A DNA stretch of 64,000 bases from Punctularia strigosozonata HHB-11173 SS5 (GCF_000264995.1 NW_006767457.1:1-64000); one strand, 5' to 3'. Shown: positions 32,446 to 46,100, numbered from the stretch's first letter. The notes: generated by a model from the sequence alone, not told the origin. Program-made: numbers and translations.

Positions 32446-34929
32446 CTATGCATGCGCTTTCTCGGCGTCGCTGCCGTCCGCGGCAGGTGCCTCGGGTGCG
32501 GTTTTGCCCTTCTTCTTATGAGATGCGCCAATGATACCCACGTTGCGGAGGTAAATCAGCGCAAGCGCAGTGGCTAAACGACGACATTTCATCAGCGACA
32601 TTGTCCCGACATAAACGACACCTTCGCAACGCACCGAGCATTCCAAACCCGAAGGTCGTCCACTGCGCCGCCTTGTACGCCTCCAATTGCGCCGGCCTCG
32701 GCGCCGCCGACGCGTCCACCCCGCTTGTATTAACCCCCCTCTCCCTCGACTCGCGCTTCAATACGCGATTAAACACGATCGTCGAAATCGTCAGCCCAAA
32801 CGCGGTCCCGAGCTGGGTCATCGTCTGGAACAGCGCGCCGGCGAGCGACTGCTCGTGCGGGAGCGCGACTTTCGCGACGAAGAGCGTGCCGGAGGCGAAG
32901 ACGAAGTCGGCGCCGAAGACGGAGATGACGGCGGAGGGGAAGCCGAAGGCCCAGTACGGTGCGGAGGGGACGATGACCGCAAAGAGGAGCGCGCCACAGC
33001 TGGTGAGGACGGTGCCGGTGACTGTGATTGAACGGGAGGCACGTTGTTACGGCGCGAAGCGGGAAGAGGTCGCGAGGCTTACCGACGAGGAAGATCACGT
33101 CCACGCGGCCGATGAGCAGCGCGACGAAGACGTTGCAGATGACGCCTGTCACGAACATCGGCAAGAGTCGCACCATGGTCAGGATCGGACTCAAGCCGAC
33201 GTATGACTGGTAATACAGCTGACGAGGAGAACGAGTCAGCACGGCCGAAAACGACGCCCGGAGGGCGGCTGCGTGCTGACCTGGATCCAGAATTGCAGGG
33301 CGATGAAGCAGGCCCAGTTGAGGAACGCCACGAACTGCATCGCGGCGAACTTGCCGTGCGCACGACCCCATAAGCTGACACGCATAAGCGGCGGCGGCGT
33401 CCAGCGATTGCGGGCATGAGACTGTCAAGGCGGGGTATCAGGCTGGGAGATATGCTCCTGGTTTTTACAACCAAACCTTTGACGGATCGGGATTGTCTGC
33501 CACGCGCTCGAGGTATCTTTGCCATAAGAGGAAAGCGACGATAAGTGCTACGCCTAGGATGAGGAAGGCGATGATATCTGAAAGAGGTGCCATTGTTAGA
33601 AGTTGTCGACCCAGTGAGGCTTGACGGGGATGGGATGAACGGGCACGGGGAGAGGGTCGTGTACTTACAAGACGTCTTCCATTCATCAGGCGCCAGCTCG
33701 CCATCGCTCAGAACAAACACGATTAAGACCAAGCCGGCAGTAGCCAAGAGGGCGCCGATCCAATCAACCTAAGAAAGCCATTCAAGGTGATCAGAGAAGT
33801 GGCCTACAGAGACAAGGCAGAAAAGCGCTTACCCTCCGGTCACTCTCGGTACTGGGCAGATCAGGGTCGATGAAGAAGAACCCGCCGACGAGACACACAG
33901 CCGCGAACGCGGTGCTGAACCAGAACGTGCTCCGCCATGTCGGGCTGGGCAACAATCGACGCGTCAGCGGAGCCGTCATCCCAAGCCACGCAGACACGCG
34001 TCAGACTTGCTGCTTACGTTGTCAATTGGGTGAGAACGCCGCCGATGATCATGCCGAAAGCGGCACCGATGGGCGAGCCGGCGGAGAAGGTGGCGAAGGC
34101 GAGCGTGCGCGCCCGGGATGGCGGAAAAGCGTGTGCGAGGATACCAAGCTGGCAACAAATGAGGACCACTGAACCAGCAACATTCCCAATGCCGGAAACG
34201 TACAGAAGCAGGGATAGTGGCGGCAGCACCGCAACCTTGGAGCCCACGAAGGACATCGAGCGTAATCTCGTCTGCCGTTCGGTATCAAGGGTCAGTACCA
34301 GTGTGGTGCGTATCGACGTATGTGATGGCAACTTGCCTTTCGCGAGCGCACATCCGATGCTGAAGGCGACCATGCACAGCGACCCAGCTAGGAAAGCGCG
34401 TTTCCGACCGTACAGATCAGCTAATCGCCCGAAGAAGAGTAGCAAGCAGCCCTAGACACGATATCATAATCAGGGATTTCGGAAAACGTTTCGTGGCTCA
34501 GCGGTAGACGTACGCTGCTCAAGGAGTACGCGGAGGCGATCCATTGCAGGCGAGCTTCGGGTATATGCAGTTTGGCCCCAATAGTAGGGAATGCGATGGA
34601 TGCACTGGTGTTGGCAGACGCCTAAAGAAGGGCACTGAATCAGCTTTGACTCGCGAAGGAGTGCCGGAAGTCATACTCACGTTGGCCATCATGGCAAACG
34701 TACACGTCGTGACCAGGCCAACGCTCTTCCACGTGTTACGTGAACGGACAGAGGGCGTCTGCCCATGGCCTTCGTCTTCCGCATCCCCAGTATTCGAGAC
34801 GACGTTCTCTGCGGTCCGTTTCTCGTCGTTCGCACTCGTCCGACTTGGGCCGGCCTCCGGAGTAGGGGCCTGGTTGAGGGTGACGGCAGACGTATCATTC
34901 GTTCCGTGAGCGGCAATATCTTGCGACAT
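32446..34929 (-). CDS. MFS drug:H+ antiporter, DHA2 (14-TM) type
   Basis: Polytopic membrane transporter, probably exporting toxic compounds by proton antiport; the substrate is unknown. A hydrophilic Ser/Thr-rich N-terminus of about 70 residues precedes the first membrane segment (SVGLVTTCTFAMMANV). The signature GRLADLYGRKRAFLAGSL is motif A after TM2. TLAFATFSAGSPIGAAFGM, followed by IIGGVL, is the motif C region in TM5. Further segments include STFWFSTAFAAVCLVGGFFF, LATAGLVLIVFVL, IIAFLILGVALIVAFLLWQ, FVAFLNWACFIALQFWIQ and LGTAFGLTISTIVFNRVL. Many short introns separate the segments, and not every join was verified. The C-terminus is charged and ends GSDAEKAHA. Confidence 0.82.
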
Positions 34930-35418
34930 CCTCCTGGGCGAGCACTTTCAACTGGCAGCGTGGACATGGTTGGCGGGCGTCGCGAGAAGAGAAGGAAGCG
35001 ACTCACCGATTGAAAACTCGGATATGTGTTATTTGTGGTGCTTCGCGCTCCCGCTTCAAGCCCGCCCCTTCCTGCTTGCACGAGCACAGACGCTCTTCGT
35101 CGATCTACGTCGGGGGGCACGGCGTCGATAAGGACCTGGTCAAGGCAGCGCTGGAGGATGCCGTATTGGGTGATTCTGAGGTACAGCAGGTCTTTGTCCG
35201 TTTAGGCCGCTCAGCGCGTTATTGGCCCTCCGCCTGCGTGATAGAATGACCAAGTGTATTATCTCGCTGAGACGAGCTCGGGGATTGCTGAATCGCCCCA
35301 TGCCATGGCTGATGTATGCGCATATACGCGGAGGAAACGCGCGATGACCGGCTCCCTGACCAAGCCTTCGTCCGTAGAAGGGTGCCGTGAGAATCCTGGT
35401 CGAGGTTCGATCCCGGCA

Positions 35419-35480
35419 TCCCCGAAAACCGCCCGCTTGCGGGCGAAATCTTCGATGCCGTTCCCCGAAAAAGTAGGGTC
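35419..35480 (+). repeat. Diverged repeat, copy 1 (CCCCGAAAA words)
   Basis: Contains CCCCGAAAA, then CGCCCGCTTGCGGG (an inverted CCCGC/GCGGG pair), then an ATG...TTCCCCGAAAA block. It aligns by eye with copy 2 at 36140-36200. Confidence 0.45.
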
Positions 35481-36139
35481 ATAGGCCAAAATGTTACATG
35501 CCTGCGTGCCCGAAAATGCTTCGTCGTCGGCGGGGTTCGATACAACGGGGCCCGAAAACAAGTTTCATCGGTACCACAAATTCCCATTACAGGACATTGG
35601 TTGCAGTATGTTTGTTCCATCACCCTTGCGTGTGCAGCGCTCATCGTGCATCAGCGACTGCCTCCACGATCGCAAGAATGCGCCGCCTCGTTCCCCGGCC
35701 CAAAAAGTCGTTTGGCCCCCCGGGCGTGGGTCCCCGTCCAGAATGGCAATCCTCCCCTTCGACCTCCCCTTTGACCCGCCAGCGAGGGGGGGTTAGCTAA
35801 GCCCGCGAAACCATATCTTTTCGGATGCTCATGATCAAAGCTTGACTACGGGACATTGTCGCGTTCACGTCTGGCAACTCATTGACATCGTTGAAGGTGC
35901 AAGCTCTCCGTTTTTGAAGTCTGATGTTAAGTTGTCGACAGGTACTCACGGCGCCTTTGTTATTGAAGTAGCAGACGGAGGTGATCGTGAGATCTGAAGA
36001 GGACAGGGGAGCCTCGAGGACATCTGACAGCTGACACTGAACGAGGTCGGCATATGATCCTGAAGGTCAGCACCTCGTTTAGGACACCCGACAACAGTCT
36101 AGCGTAGCATAACGTTGTATATTGCCCGACTGGCCCGTT

Positions 36140-36200
36140 GCCCCGAAAATCGCCCTTTTGGGACCATGTTTCATGCGATTCCCCGAATTTTAGCCCTTTG
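36140..36200 (+). repeat. Diverged repeat, copy 2 (CCCCGAAAA words)
   Basis: Same order of words as copy 1: CCCCGAAAA, CGCCCTTTTGGG, ATGCGATTCCCCGAA. Two further CCCGAAAA words lie at about 35512 and 35561, and CCCCCGAAA at about 36216. Confidence 0.45.
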
Positions 36201-36947
36201 CGGCTAGTTGATCACCCCCGAAATTGGTCAAAATTTACCCCTTAAGGGATCGAACATCAGTAGGGATTTTCACCGGTTCTGTGCCGTGCGTGACTTGCGG
36301 CGGCGTGAGAGAGGATGAAATCGTTCGAGGACGCCGCTCCGCTCGTCGTGTCAAGTCCGCCCACGTCCCTATGGCTTGTTGACTGCGCCGGCCTACGATG
36401 AGGAGCCATACAGCTTCCCCTTTACCATCACCAGTGCCATGAGCCAGCGCGGAGAAACGGCAAGGGCGTACTCATACCAATGCTATTCATGGTGGCGCGG
36501 GGCGTCCCGTAAGTTGTGGTTGCGTCTCCCAGACTCGCACCTACGGACGGACATCTCAATTATCGTTTGCTAGGGCTCGAGATCTACGCATGTGGCTTAT
36601 GGTGCTGCTCCCCTGTGCAGAGATAGATCCGCGACGCCAAGGGGCATCGCGCTAGCGTTAGTGCTCTACCCGGTGCTATAAGGATCCCCTAAACCACTCG
36701 CAATAGAGTACAATGCGAAGGGAACGAGCGTGCACGGTGATGGCATGGCCCGCGTTGTGCGTGTCCGCCAAGCGGATGGCGTCACCCATCTTTGGGATTG
36801 GCGCACGAGCGCTTGGGCTGTATAGCTACAATAGCTTGCTCCCTTGGACCGTCCGTGCCTTGCTCCGGCGCCGACGGTGCGAGCGACATAAACGTGCATA
36901 ATCCCGGGCTCCGTCCATCTTCATAAGGATTCGAGCACCTGTCTGCA

Positions 36948-38833
36948 GTGCATCACCCCTCCCACCTTCGTGGTTCCCGCAAAGCCAGCCTGACGTCAAG
37001 ACACATGCACGCCCGGCTCTTGCTCCTCGTCATCTGCCTCATAGCTTCTCGTGCCTTCTCATTCACCAACTTCGACCAATGCTTCGATGACATCAAAAAA
37101 GACAACTCGACCATGTCTGGATGGCGGGACAACCACGGTCATGCCGTCACGGACATCAATAAACTCACTGCGATCTCGTACAAGCTCTGCGTTGATAGGT
37201 GCGGCACCGGGATCGAGGCATTCAAGTGGACGGTCTTTTCTCAGCAGTTCAGCAACTGGGTCCTCCCCTGGCTCGCTCTCCTTTCGCAAATCCCGTTTGG
37301 AGCGCGAAATCGGTACGATAACATCAAAGGAGCCATCTTGACTCGTGAGCCTCCGTTTTCATGCACCACAATTGTGACTAATGACTGACCCCTTGGTTGC
37401 GCAGTGGGCTCTCCCGCGCTGGCTACCTACTCGTTGACGCTCACTGTGCTCAACGGGTACTGGATCGCCGAACGATACCAGAGTGTTAAGCATCGTCACA
37501 AACGCCACGCCGTCCGCGTCCTAAGCGGCCTCCAGCAGGTTGCCTTGCGAATCTCCACAAACGCAAATCTTCTGTCCTCCCTGGTACGACTTCCCGAAAA
37601 CGACAAATTCTGGCAGACGCTGGACGAGAAACTGGACGCGGAGGCCAGCACTTGGAATGTCCCCGCCGCAGCGTCCATCATCTGGGTGCTCGTCGCGTAC
37701 GCGTTCACGATCATCGCCTCGTTCGAAGATATCGAGGGCGGATTCAACTCATGGGGCCAAGCCGTCGGATCAGCATGGTGCTGGCTAGTGGCGGTCGTCA
37801 CCGGCTGGCTGCTCATCTCGCCGAAGTGCAATCAGAAACGGGTGGAAAGCGCCATAGTTCACGCAAACGAGCACGCCTTCGTTCACGACGAGAGTGGCGT
37901 CGTACGCCCACTGGCACCGCACGAGGATCACGCTTTCGACGTCACCGCCTCGGACGACTCCCTCTTCACGGACGAGAAGGCCAGCCAACCCGTATACAAC
38001 TACGCCCGATTCCTCCCGTGGACGGAAGCGGTCGAGCAGGTCCGAGAGGAGCTGAATCGTGCCGTCCACGACAACTCCCCTCCTGCCAGTGCTCCCGCCT
38101 TCGATAGCGTCGCGTTCCCTGTCCATAACCAGGCCTGGCCACTGAGTGGGACATGGAGAAATCGTGTTGGTAGTGAGGCCCGTCTGCTCCTCTCTCCGTT
38201 TCCTTCCCGGAAGAAATGGGGACCGGCGATTTGGAAAAGGTTGGGCGTTGCGACATTGGCAGCCGTGTGCTTGCAATGGGCGACTACGGGCGCTGCCATC
38301 ATCGTGCACTACTTCACCCCTGCAATGGTGAGCACTGGTCACGTGGCCTTGTTCGCTGCCCTTCACTCACGGCTTGTCAGGGATGGGGATGCAGGTCTCT
38401 CTCGTACCTGATCTACGGCGGCCTGTCCACGGTGGTGCTAGGGTTACTCATGCTGTCCAGTCTCTTGGCGCACTCGGCTTCTCCGTATCCTGCCGCCGAT
38501 CCCCTCGGACGACCGCACAGCACGACCCAACAAGTCTGCGCCGTTTTCGCGGTCGGCCTCCGAAGAGTCGGCCATTTCCTCGCGGCCGTGAATGCGTTCG
38601 GATTCATCGTCGGCTGTATCTTCCACTTCACCAACGTTTACGATACATGCTACTGCAACAGCACCGTGCCCGGTCTCGGCGCCGCCCGCGCCTTCTTCGT
38701 CTTCCACCTCACGCATCAGGACATATCGGGCATGACCGTCGCGTACGCGGTCGGCGTTAGTCTTTCCGTTGTCAGCGCTGTGGTCTTCATCGGTTTCGTG
38801 TCCATGTTCACGGACCCCCCGGCTCCGGATTGA
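36948..38833 (+). CDS. Fungal multi-pass membrane protein of unknown function
   Basis: I do not recognise a characterised family; proteins of this build are common in agaricomycetes. Three exons splice in frame (introns about 37345-37404 and 38328-38381). The second in-frame ATG (37005) begins a good signal or anchor segment (MHARLLLLVICLIASRAFSF), so the true start may be there and not at 36948. A cysteine-containing extracellular segment (FTNFDQCFDDI to KLCVDRCGTG) is followed by FSNWVLPWLALLSQIPFGA, then TM segments ASIIWVLVAYAFTIIA, AWCWLVAVVTGWLLIS, LGVATLAAVCLQWATTGAAI, GGLSTVVLGLLMLSSLLA, FLAAVNAFGFIVGCIFHF and VGVSLSVVSAVVFIGFVSMF. A charged cytosolic loop of about 130 residues lies in the middle. 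Confidence 0.7.
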
Positions 38834-39295
38834 TCGGCGTCCTGTCGACAGCGCCAATCCAGCGCAGGCAGCATTTCGCAATCGCGCGTCGGACCAGGTT
38901 CAGGGTGCATCGCGCCCGCGCCTCGTGTATGACAGCATGGCGATTACAGCGCATTCCGCTCGACATGGAACTCACCGGCCCCCACGACCACGCCATTCCA
39001 GCAGGCCAGTTGCATACGCTCTATAACAGCATCCTACATCTGCTGTTTATTCTCCACGACGCCCACGCATACCGAACACATTAACACTGCGGATCCACGA
39101 TGTATCGTCCTAACAAACTTCTAGTCGCTCACGCGAGGTGGCCAATCGTTCGATATGGCCGTATGCCGCCACAACAGATGAACGTTTGCTACGTGCACAG
39201 GTCCGGAGATACATTCAGTAAATATATATCTTACACTCTTCCATTGTGTTCAATTACTCCCGCTACGGGACGCGCTTTCCGGCATAATTGATCAA
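38834..39295. other. Intergenic between converging genes
   Basis: Shared 3' flank of the membrane-protein gene and the GMC oxidoreductase gene. Nothing else is seen. Confidence 0.5.
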
Positions 39296-41747
39296 TCAGG
39301 AAGTGCCCTTGATGATATCCGCTATGCGCTCTGCGAATGCGTAGACTATATTCTATAGGTAAATACGCAGATGGATCAGTGCGGATGAACGAGGAAATTG
39401 TGGGCTGACCGTCGTATGCGCGGAGATGTGCATAGGAATCACGCTCGCGTCCGCAATTCTGACGTTTGCTGTGCCGTAGACGCGAGCTTCTGGGTCGACA
39501 ACCCCTCCGTCCGATTCGGGGAGCATGGAGGCGGTTCCTATCGGATGATCTGCGCAAGGTAATTTCAATAAGCCAAATCCGGTCATAGTGTGTGTAACTT
39601 CTAACATCTGGAGCACAGCGAATCAGCCGGAACGCAGCACCGGCCGAATCTTGGCTCGCTCACTCGGAGTCAATGTTCGCTTTGATGAACGTTCGATAGT
39701 GGTCTAGCGTCTGCACAGAGGCTGGATAACTGAGTTTGGAATCCATTATAAGGGTTCCATCGGAAAATGTACTCACTTCCAGGAAGGACTTCTCCATCGA
39801 GGACGTCCTGGAATGGCTTCTGCTCAGTAATTTTGCGCAAGTGCATCATCCCTGTAAAAGCGTTGCATCTATGTCGATCACGTCTGCCATCTAGGGAGAT
39901 GATTTACCTTGGGCAATGAGCCAGGTATCGAACTCGGATTCTAGATATCTTGGATTGATGACCGGTGCAGCCAGCGGATCAGAGGTGTTAATATGAACTG
40001 TGCCCCTTGAAAGTTCGTGCTGCATCGCGTTCTGGAATAGGAGATAGCCAACTCCAGGCTCCGGAACGTTGCTTCCTTGAACCGGGATGGGACAGTATTC
40101 AAGAATTGGGTTGTCGCCGAGAATGTGACTCTTCAGCACCGTAAATTGCGCGTCTGATAGCCAGGAGGGCTTAGATGCGAGCAGCTTGCGCGCTTCTTCC
40201 ATCCCGTCTTCATCCACGAGCTGGGACAGCGACGAGTATTGGAGCTGAGGTGTAGAACTCGCCATGATCCCAACTCCGTGCTTTGCCCATAGGTTCAAGG
40301 ACTGGAGCATGCAATCAGTCGGGCAGCCTACAGGAAAAGCCAACATGGTGCCCCCAACCTCAGTAAAGTAGGTCGCATTCTCCTCTAGCGCGGTGTATGT
40401 CTGGAAATAATACTGGGGCTTCAACGCCCAAACCGAGTTCGCGATGACATGGTCTTGGAGATTCGCGCCAACCCCTGTGTTAGCGTACAAAACATCAATG
40501 CCCAACGGCACTAGCACTGCGGGATCTCCTATCCCTGACAGTTCTAGAACTTGCGGCGCTTGCACCGTCCCGGCGGACACGATAACCTCCTTGGAAACCC
40601 GCAGCGTGCCGATCGTCCCGTTGGGACAGATGAACTCGACTCCAGTGGCCGTTAACGGAACCGCGGTCCCGGCAAAGATGAGCCGGGAGACCCGACCAAA
40701 AGTGTATAGATCAAGGTTTGGGCGACTCGGATCATCTGCACGACGAAGTCAATATTCCGCACCCATCTAAAACCGACTTTGGACTCACAGTATGCGGTAA
40801 AAGCAGTGGTCCTCCTGTATTAGATGATCAAGTACCTAAGAACCGAGCAAGAGCATCTGTCTTTGTACACACCTGCCAGTCTGATGAACGTGTGCGGGAA
40901 TGAAACGCAGCCCGGTAGCATTCCCATCGTTGCCGTCCGGGAGTAGCGGATGTCCCAGTAGTTGTGCAGATGGAAAGAAGCCGTGCTCAACAGCCGTCGA
41001 CCACCAGGGCGAGAACGTGAGGTCCAGCGGCCCGTCCGTGCCGTAAGAATTAGGTTCAAATTGATAACGGTATTTGTCTTCGAGATGTTGGGAAGGTAAG
41101 TGAAGATGCTCTGCCTGCGGTAAAATTTGATATCACACGGCGACGACATTCAGAGACAAACTAGGAAGCTGCCGCACCTTGTTGACTGCGGCCAGCAGAG
41201 AGTCCCAGTTCCACCCTGGATTACCAAGCTTCTCGAAGGCATCGTATTCAGCCTTTGATCCGCGGGTCAACACTCGCCCGTTGATCGCCGTGCTACCACC
41301 CAAGACCTTCCCCCGTGGCCAGGTTATGCTTTGGTTAGCGGCAAATTGCTGGGGCACGGTCTTAAAGTTCCAATCGACTTGCGTTCCCAGGACGGCTGCA
41401 ATGAGACCCGGGCAGGATATGTTTTCGCTGAAACATGCTGGTTCCAGCAACGTGGCGATAGCAGTCAACGCTGATGTCGGGATGTGCTTACTTGCCGATG
41501 CCACTCCCGCCAGCCTCGAGTACTGCGACACGAACGGATGGATTCTCAGATAGCCGACTGGATATCACCATCCCAGCTGTACCACCTCCGACAATGACAT
41601 AGCTGTATCACGATTAGGCGGGCCTCATGCATATAACCTCCAAAGGAGCACGAACTCGTAGAGATCTTGCACTAACGGCTCAGAATTGAGGTCGATGATG
41701 CGTCCGTGAGCGAGGAGAGCGAGCGCCAGGGCTGCTAGCGATTGCAT
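39296..41747 (-). CDS. Secreted GMC oxidoreductase (aryl-alcohol/glucose-oxidase-like)
   Basis: FAD-dependent oxidase or dehydrogenase that oxidises an alcohol or sugar; in wood-decay fungi such enzymes supply H2O2 outside the cell. A signal peptide ([15 protein letters not shown]) opens the protein. The Rossmann motif [10 protein letters not shown] is rebuilt by splicing after LVQDLY. Then follow [20 protein letters not shown], the GMC signature [39 protein letters not shown] (second signature) and GVGANLQDH. The catalytic pair sits in HPIGTASM and HISAHTT near the C-terminus. The last exon reads [18 protein letters not shown]. About ten short introns are present; the exon joins around 39560-39740 are approximate. 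Specificity cannot be told from motifs alone. Confidence 0.85.
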
Positions 41748-43118
41748 TGTTGTATGCATGAGGATAGGGGAATCCTGGTTTGCAGTGAGAATGCCACAGG
41801 TTTATACTCGGCTCTGCTTCGGTGATTAGTGCCCGTGAATGGCGGGTGACGTTGATTATATGCTGTACGTACCTCGTGCCGTGTAGTCTCAAAATCCGCG
41901 AGCCACTGCGTCGTGCGAAGACGCGACAACATGGGAGAAACCTGCTCGAAAGTATACCGATCAGTCAGCTGACGCTTCGGAATCAAAATGAGGCGCTCTT
42001 GCAGAGAGGAAAGGAACGGGAGCGGGAGATGCGCTGGATCTGATCAAGGGTACCGAGAAGGTGGGTGATGCTGGACAGAACACCGCTCGCGCGCTTTAAT
42101 TCAATCTCATAGGCTGGGAATACCGTAAGAGTCACTGAACCGACCACATATTAAATCCCCCGATCCTGGCAAGATGCGCTCAACATAGGTCTGCTGTCTC
42201 TATTTGCTGCCTAACCTATGCCTGCTAGCGGTCAACACGGAACACCGAGCGCCTGCGCAAGGGCGGTTCTTATCTCACTGCAACATGCCAAGCATGAGTG
42301 AACGGAATATAGTCTCCTGAGGGAGCTAAGCGAATCGGACTTGCGCAGGGTGCAGCCAGCGCACTTTACAGGGTCACGCACCCGCCCATGACTTGGATTG
42401 TACCACGTTCGCGCCTGCGCCTCGAGAACAACGGTAAATGGGATGGACCGATGTGGTACTTGCACTGCTCTTGCAACGTAAAAGTCGTGCAGAGTCGGCG
42501 GACAAACGGAGTCCATTATTCAACAATACTGCGGGCCTTCGTCTGATCGTGAATCAGCAACGTGAGGAGCGGGCAGGTGACGGGCTCGGAGCTCGACTTC
42601 AAGTTCGTGAACTCTTCGGTGGTATGCGGCGTCTCGGTTTCATGGCCAGCCGTGAGCCCTACATGTTTGTTTGTGCCGTGGGTCTTTCGCAGATGTTGGA
42701 TGGCATGGTACAGCGCTTGGGGGTCTGACTGATGGCTTACGAATGCCTGAGGTGATGAGGGCAAGTACAAGAGCTTGCGCGGTGCTCCGAAGAGGCTGTG
42801 CTGTCATCGCTGCCACTGTTGTAAACACGCGTACACAGACCAGTCATCCCCTTGCCGCCATCGTACGCCTCGACGACCGAGACCTCTTGCTCGTCGTGCG
42901 CTGTTCCGTTCATCATCACCGATCAGGCTAATCTCCATTACCTCTTTCCGACGCTCTTCACACTCTCCTCGTGGTTGTCGTCGCAATCGCGACCGCCCAC
43001 CAACACGTCTTGCGACATCAAGTCCGAGCGGAGCCGGATCCCGAACCTCGTTCCCCAGATCACTTGCGGGTGTTGACATAAAGAGGAACGTTCAAGCTAA
43101 TCGGCTGCGCGTGAAGCG
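41748..43118. other. Intergenic, 1.4 kb, divergent promoters
   Basis: Lies between the GMC oxidoreductase start and the MUB1-like start. Open frames on both strands up to 96 codons show no motif or splice logic. No repeat was noticed. Confidence 0.45.
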
Positions 43119-46100
43119 ATGCGTGAATCCAACTTCGCGTTCCCTGTGCAGAACAGGGCGTGTGTATGCATATCATCTCAACTTTATGATCGACGAGGTG
43201 AGCATCTTGTTCAGAATTTCTATCTCGTTTGGGTCTGCAAGAGTTTGCAATATCTATTGGGAGGTCGCTTGACCTATGGTTGGGATCCGAGGTTACGACT
43301 TCAGCCTTGTGGCAAACTATCACGAGTGCACCCGCTGCGCATATGTGTTTCGACTGAACCTCGGGGTCGTCTTTCGGGCCCAGAGATATTCGTTTCTTCT
43401 CATCAAGTCCGCCCAATATTCGCAAATACTGATTTCTCATCTCGCAGCGCTCGATACGACTTCGCCACTACCTCTGTTCAATTCCTTGTCTCATCTCACC
43501 TACCTCACCTCCACATCCCCTCGTATACGGGAGATCATGACCGTTGACGGAGGCCTGGAGCGACTTGTGCATCTTCTCCTTGACTTTACACTTTCACCGC
43601 CACCACCGACGAACCCTTCCCTAATCTATGGACTCTCGCTGGCAACCGCCACCACCCCTCCACGGCAACCTGTCCTGAACCCAAGCTCGTACGACAAACA
43701 CGCTGCATACCGGTTCTCCCTAGCTTTCCAATGCGTGGTCAATATCGGGGTCAGAGGCAGCGAACCTATCCGTCAGCGTGTGGTGCAGGCTGGGACGCTG
43801 GATGTCGTCGGGCGAATACTCGAAGCTTGGTTGGCTAGCAAGGGCTTTGCTGTCGGGCCCGGCATAGTTGGCAATGGAAGGGAGACGCGAAATCAGAGAC
43901 AAGCTCGAAGGCAGCAACAGCTTGAACAACGTCAAAGGGAGCAGGCTGTGGCGTTGGCGCGCGCTTTGCAGAGGGAAGTTGCTCTGACGTATGAAAGAAT
44001 CGTGCGTATATAGCCATTCCTCATTGGGATTAAAACTGATGGAAATGCAATATAGTCGATGCAGGGTGGTGTAGCAGCCCCGGTGGAGAGCGAGACTATC
44101 ATTATATCGCCTAGGGTGGAAGAACCTTTATCCTCAGCATCATCTGGTACAACGTCAGGCGTTACATCCGATGCTGAGACTCCGAATGGATCGAGCACAC
44201 CCACTGGCTCCGTGGAAGTGTTTACACGCGACAGGAGCGGTACCATCCTAGCCCGCCCTGTATGGGATCAACCACCGAACAACGCCGTGACACGGAACAT
44301 GCCCCCGATGCAAGCCGTAGCTCGTGCAACGAGCCGTGCCAACACCATCCGGGCCTCAGCCTCGAACACTCGTCGCGCACTTCCTCATCGGATGCGGGAT
44401 AGCAGCGGCGGGCCCTCGGCGGGATCGCGGCCTGATCCCGACGTCGAAGAAGATGGCGATGTTGAGATGTCAGACCAATCCCGCGTGGTCTCTGACAGTG
44501 AAGTCGACCCGGAGACGTCCCGGGATCCCAGCCCGAACCCAGAGGCGGGGCCAGATCGCACCCGAGTACCCATTTCCCCTCAGCACGTTCGTCGTGCCGT
44601 CGGAATCGTCAACGATACAGCCGCATCGGAGCTGGAGATGAATCTCGACCCGGACGCTCATATCATTATCACGGCCGGCGAAGGAGGAGTAGGGGTTGGA
44701 GTTGAAGAGGGCATCGTCAGCCTGGAACAGAACGACGACTTCGCCCTGGGAGCGCCTCCTGGGGCCCCTGGGGCGATAGAGATGGGGACACAGACGACTC
44801 GAACGCAAACGCCGGAAGTAATGAGCGAACCTGAGGTTGAGGTCGCTACGACCCCTGCCGATGGAGGAGATGGCCGAAGGATGGCAACGGACGCGACCCC
44901 TCGTGCTGTCCCTATCGCTCTTCCGGGTAGCGTTCCGCCTCTCCCCGCTACAGCAGGCGAAGCAAACACCTCCCTTTCCACTCCGTCACGGATGCATACA
45001 GTACACCTCAGCGACGCCGGCACTACGACTACTAATGCCACTATTGACGCGACACCCACATCCACCACCACTACCGTTAACCGCTCTCCCGTCCTGAATA
45101 ACGCCGCCGCCGCCAACATGACCACCGGTCCTGGAACCGGGACGAACACCACAGCTACCGCGACACCACATAACCACCCACATCACCATCACCACCGGGA
45201 GTCCGACGGACCCTACCGTGACGAAGATGTTCTCCTTAGTTTGCAACTCCTTGCCTACCTCAGCAAATACCCTCATGTACGCCAGGCGTTTTACAAGCCG
45301 CGCGTCGCCTTCCACCCGGCCACCGCCGGGCAGGTGAACCCACCAGAATCTGCAGCGCAGCCCAGTAAGGCTGCTGTCTTCACAGGCAAAGACGGGCAGA
45401 CGACGACTCAGGGCTCTGGCTTCTTCAAGGCGTTCAGGTCTGAGACGAAAAACAAGGGCAAAGCGGCGGCGACTGCCGCCTCTGCTGCAGCCAACCCCGC
45501 TTCCGGTGGGGCGGTATCGTCGCAGGCCCAGGCTTCGTCATCTGCGCCTCCCCGTATGACCAACGTTTTCGCACTGGTGGAGCGATTTACCTTCCGGCCG
45601 AGCTCGATAGAGACCGAATCTCCTAATCCACCGCCCATGTTACCAGCCGAGATTCAGTACTGGGCTGGGGTCATCATGCGTAACGCGTGCAGGAAGGACG
45701 AGAGTCGGGGTGGCATTCGTCAATGCGCCAACAGTGAGTGTTTTCCCCTTCCCGTCTGTGCTGTGCTGAGTAAGCATACAGTGCTTTGTGGACGGTGGGA
45801 GAGCTATCCTCGAGAATTCGCTAAGTGCCGGCGGTGTCGGAAGGCGAAATACTGCGGGAAGGAGTGCCAGAGCACGGCGTGGAGCGAGGGTCACCGCTTC
45901 TGGTGCAGCGCCAAGGACGGAGACGAAGACCCACACCACAACGGCAATACTGAGCCGGGTGAGGATGGTCGGGACGGGGCTCGACGAGGTCGGGGACATG
46001 AAGGAGAGAGCACGCGCAGCGTTCGATCCGACGTGACAGTCACCACTGGTGCACGTAGTAGGGAGGTTACAGCTACGAATGCGGGCACGCAGACGACGAC

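Larger units (their letters stand above)
34930..36947. other. 2-kb gene-poor region with a diverged repeat
   Basis: No gene is supported; open frames are short and mutually overlapping. The stretch is marked by recurring CCCCGAAAA words between about 35415 and 36230, described separately. A GGTTCGATCCC word at about 35404 resembles a tRNA T-arm, but its stem does not pair. Confidence 0.5.

Noticed and set aside
35401-35425. GGTTCGATCCC word resembling a tRNA T-arm
   Set aside because: The bases on either side do not form a T-stem, and no D-arm, anticodon arm or acceptor stem can be found upstream.
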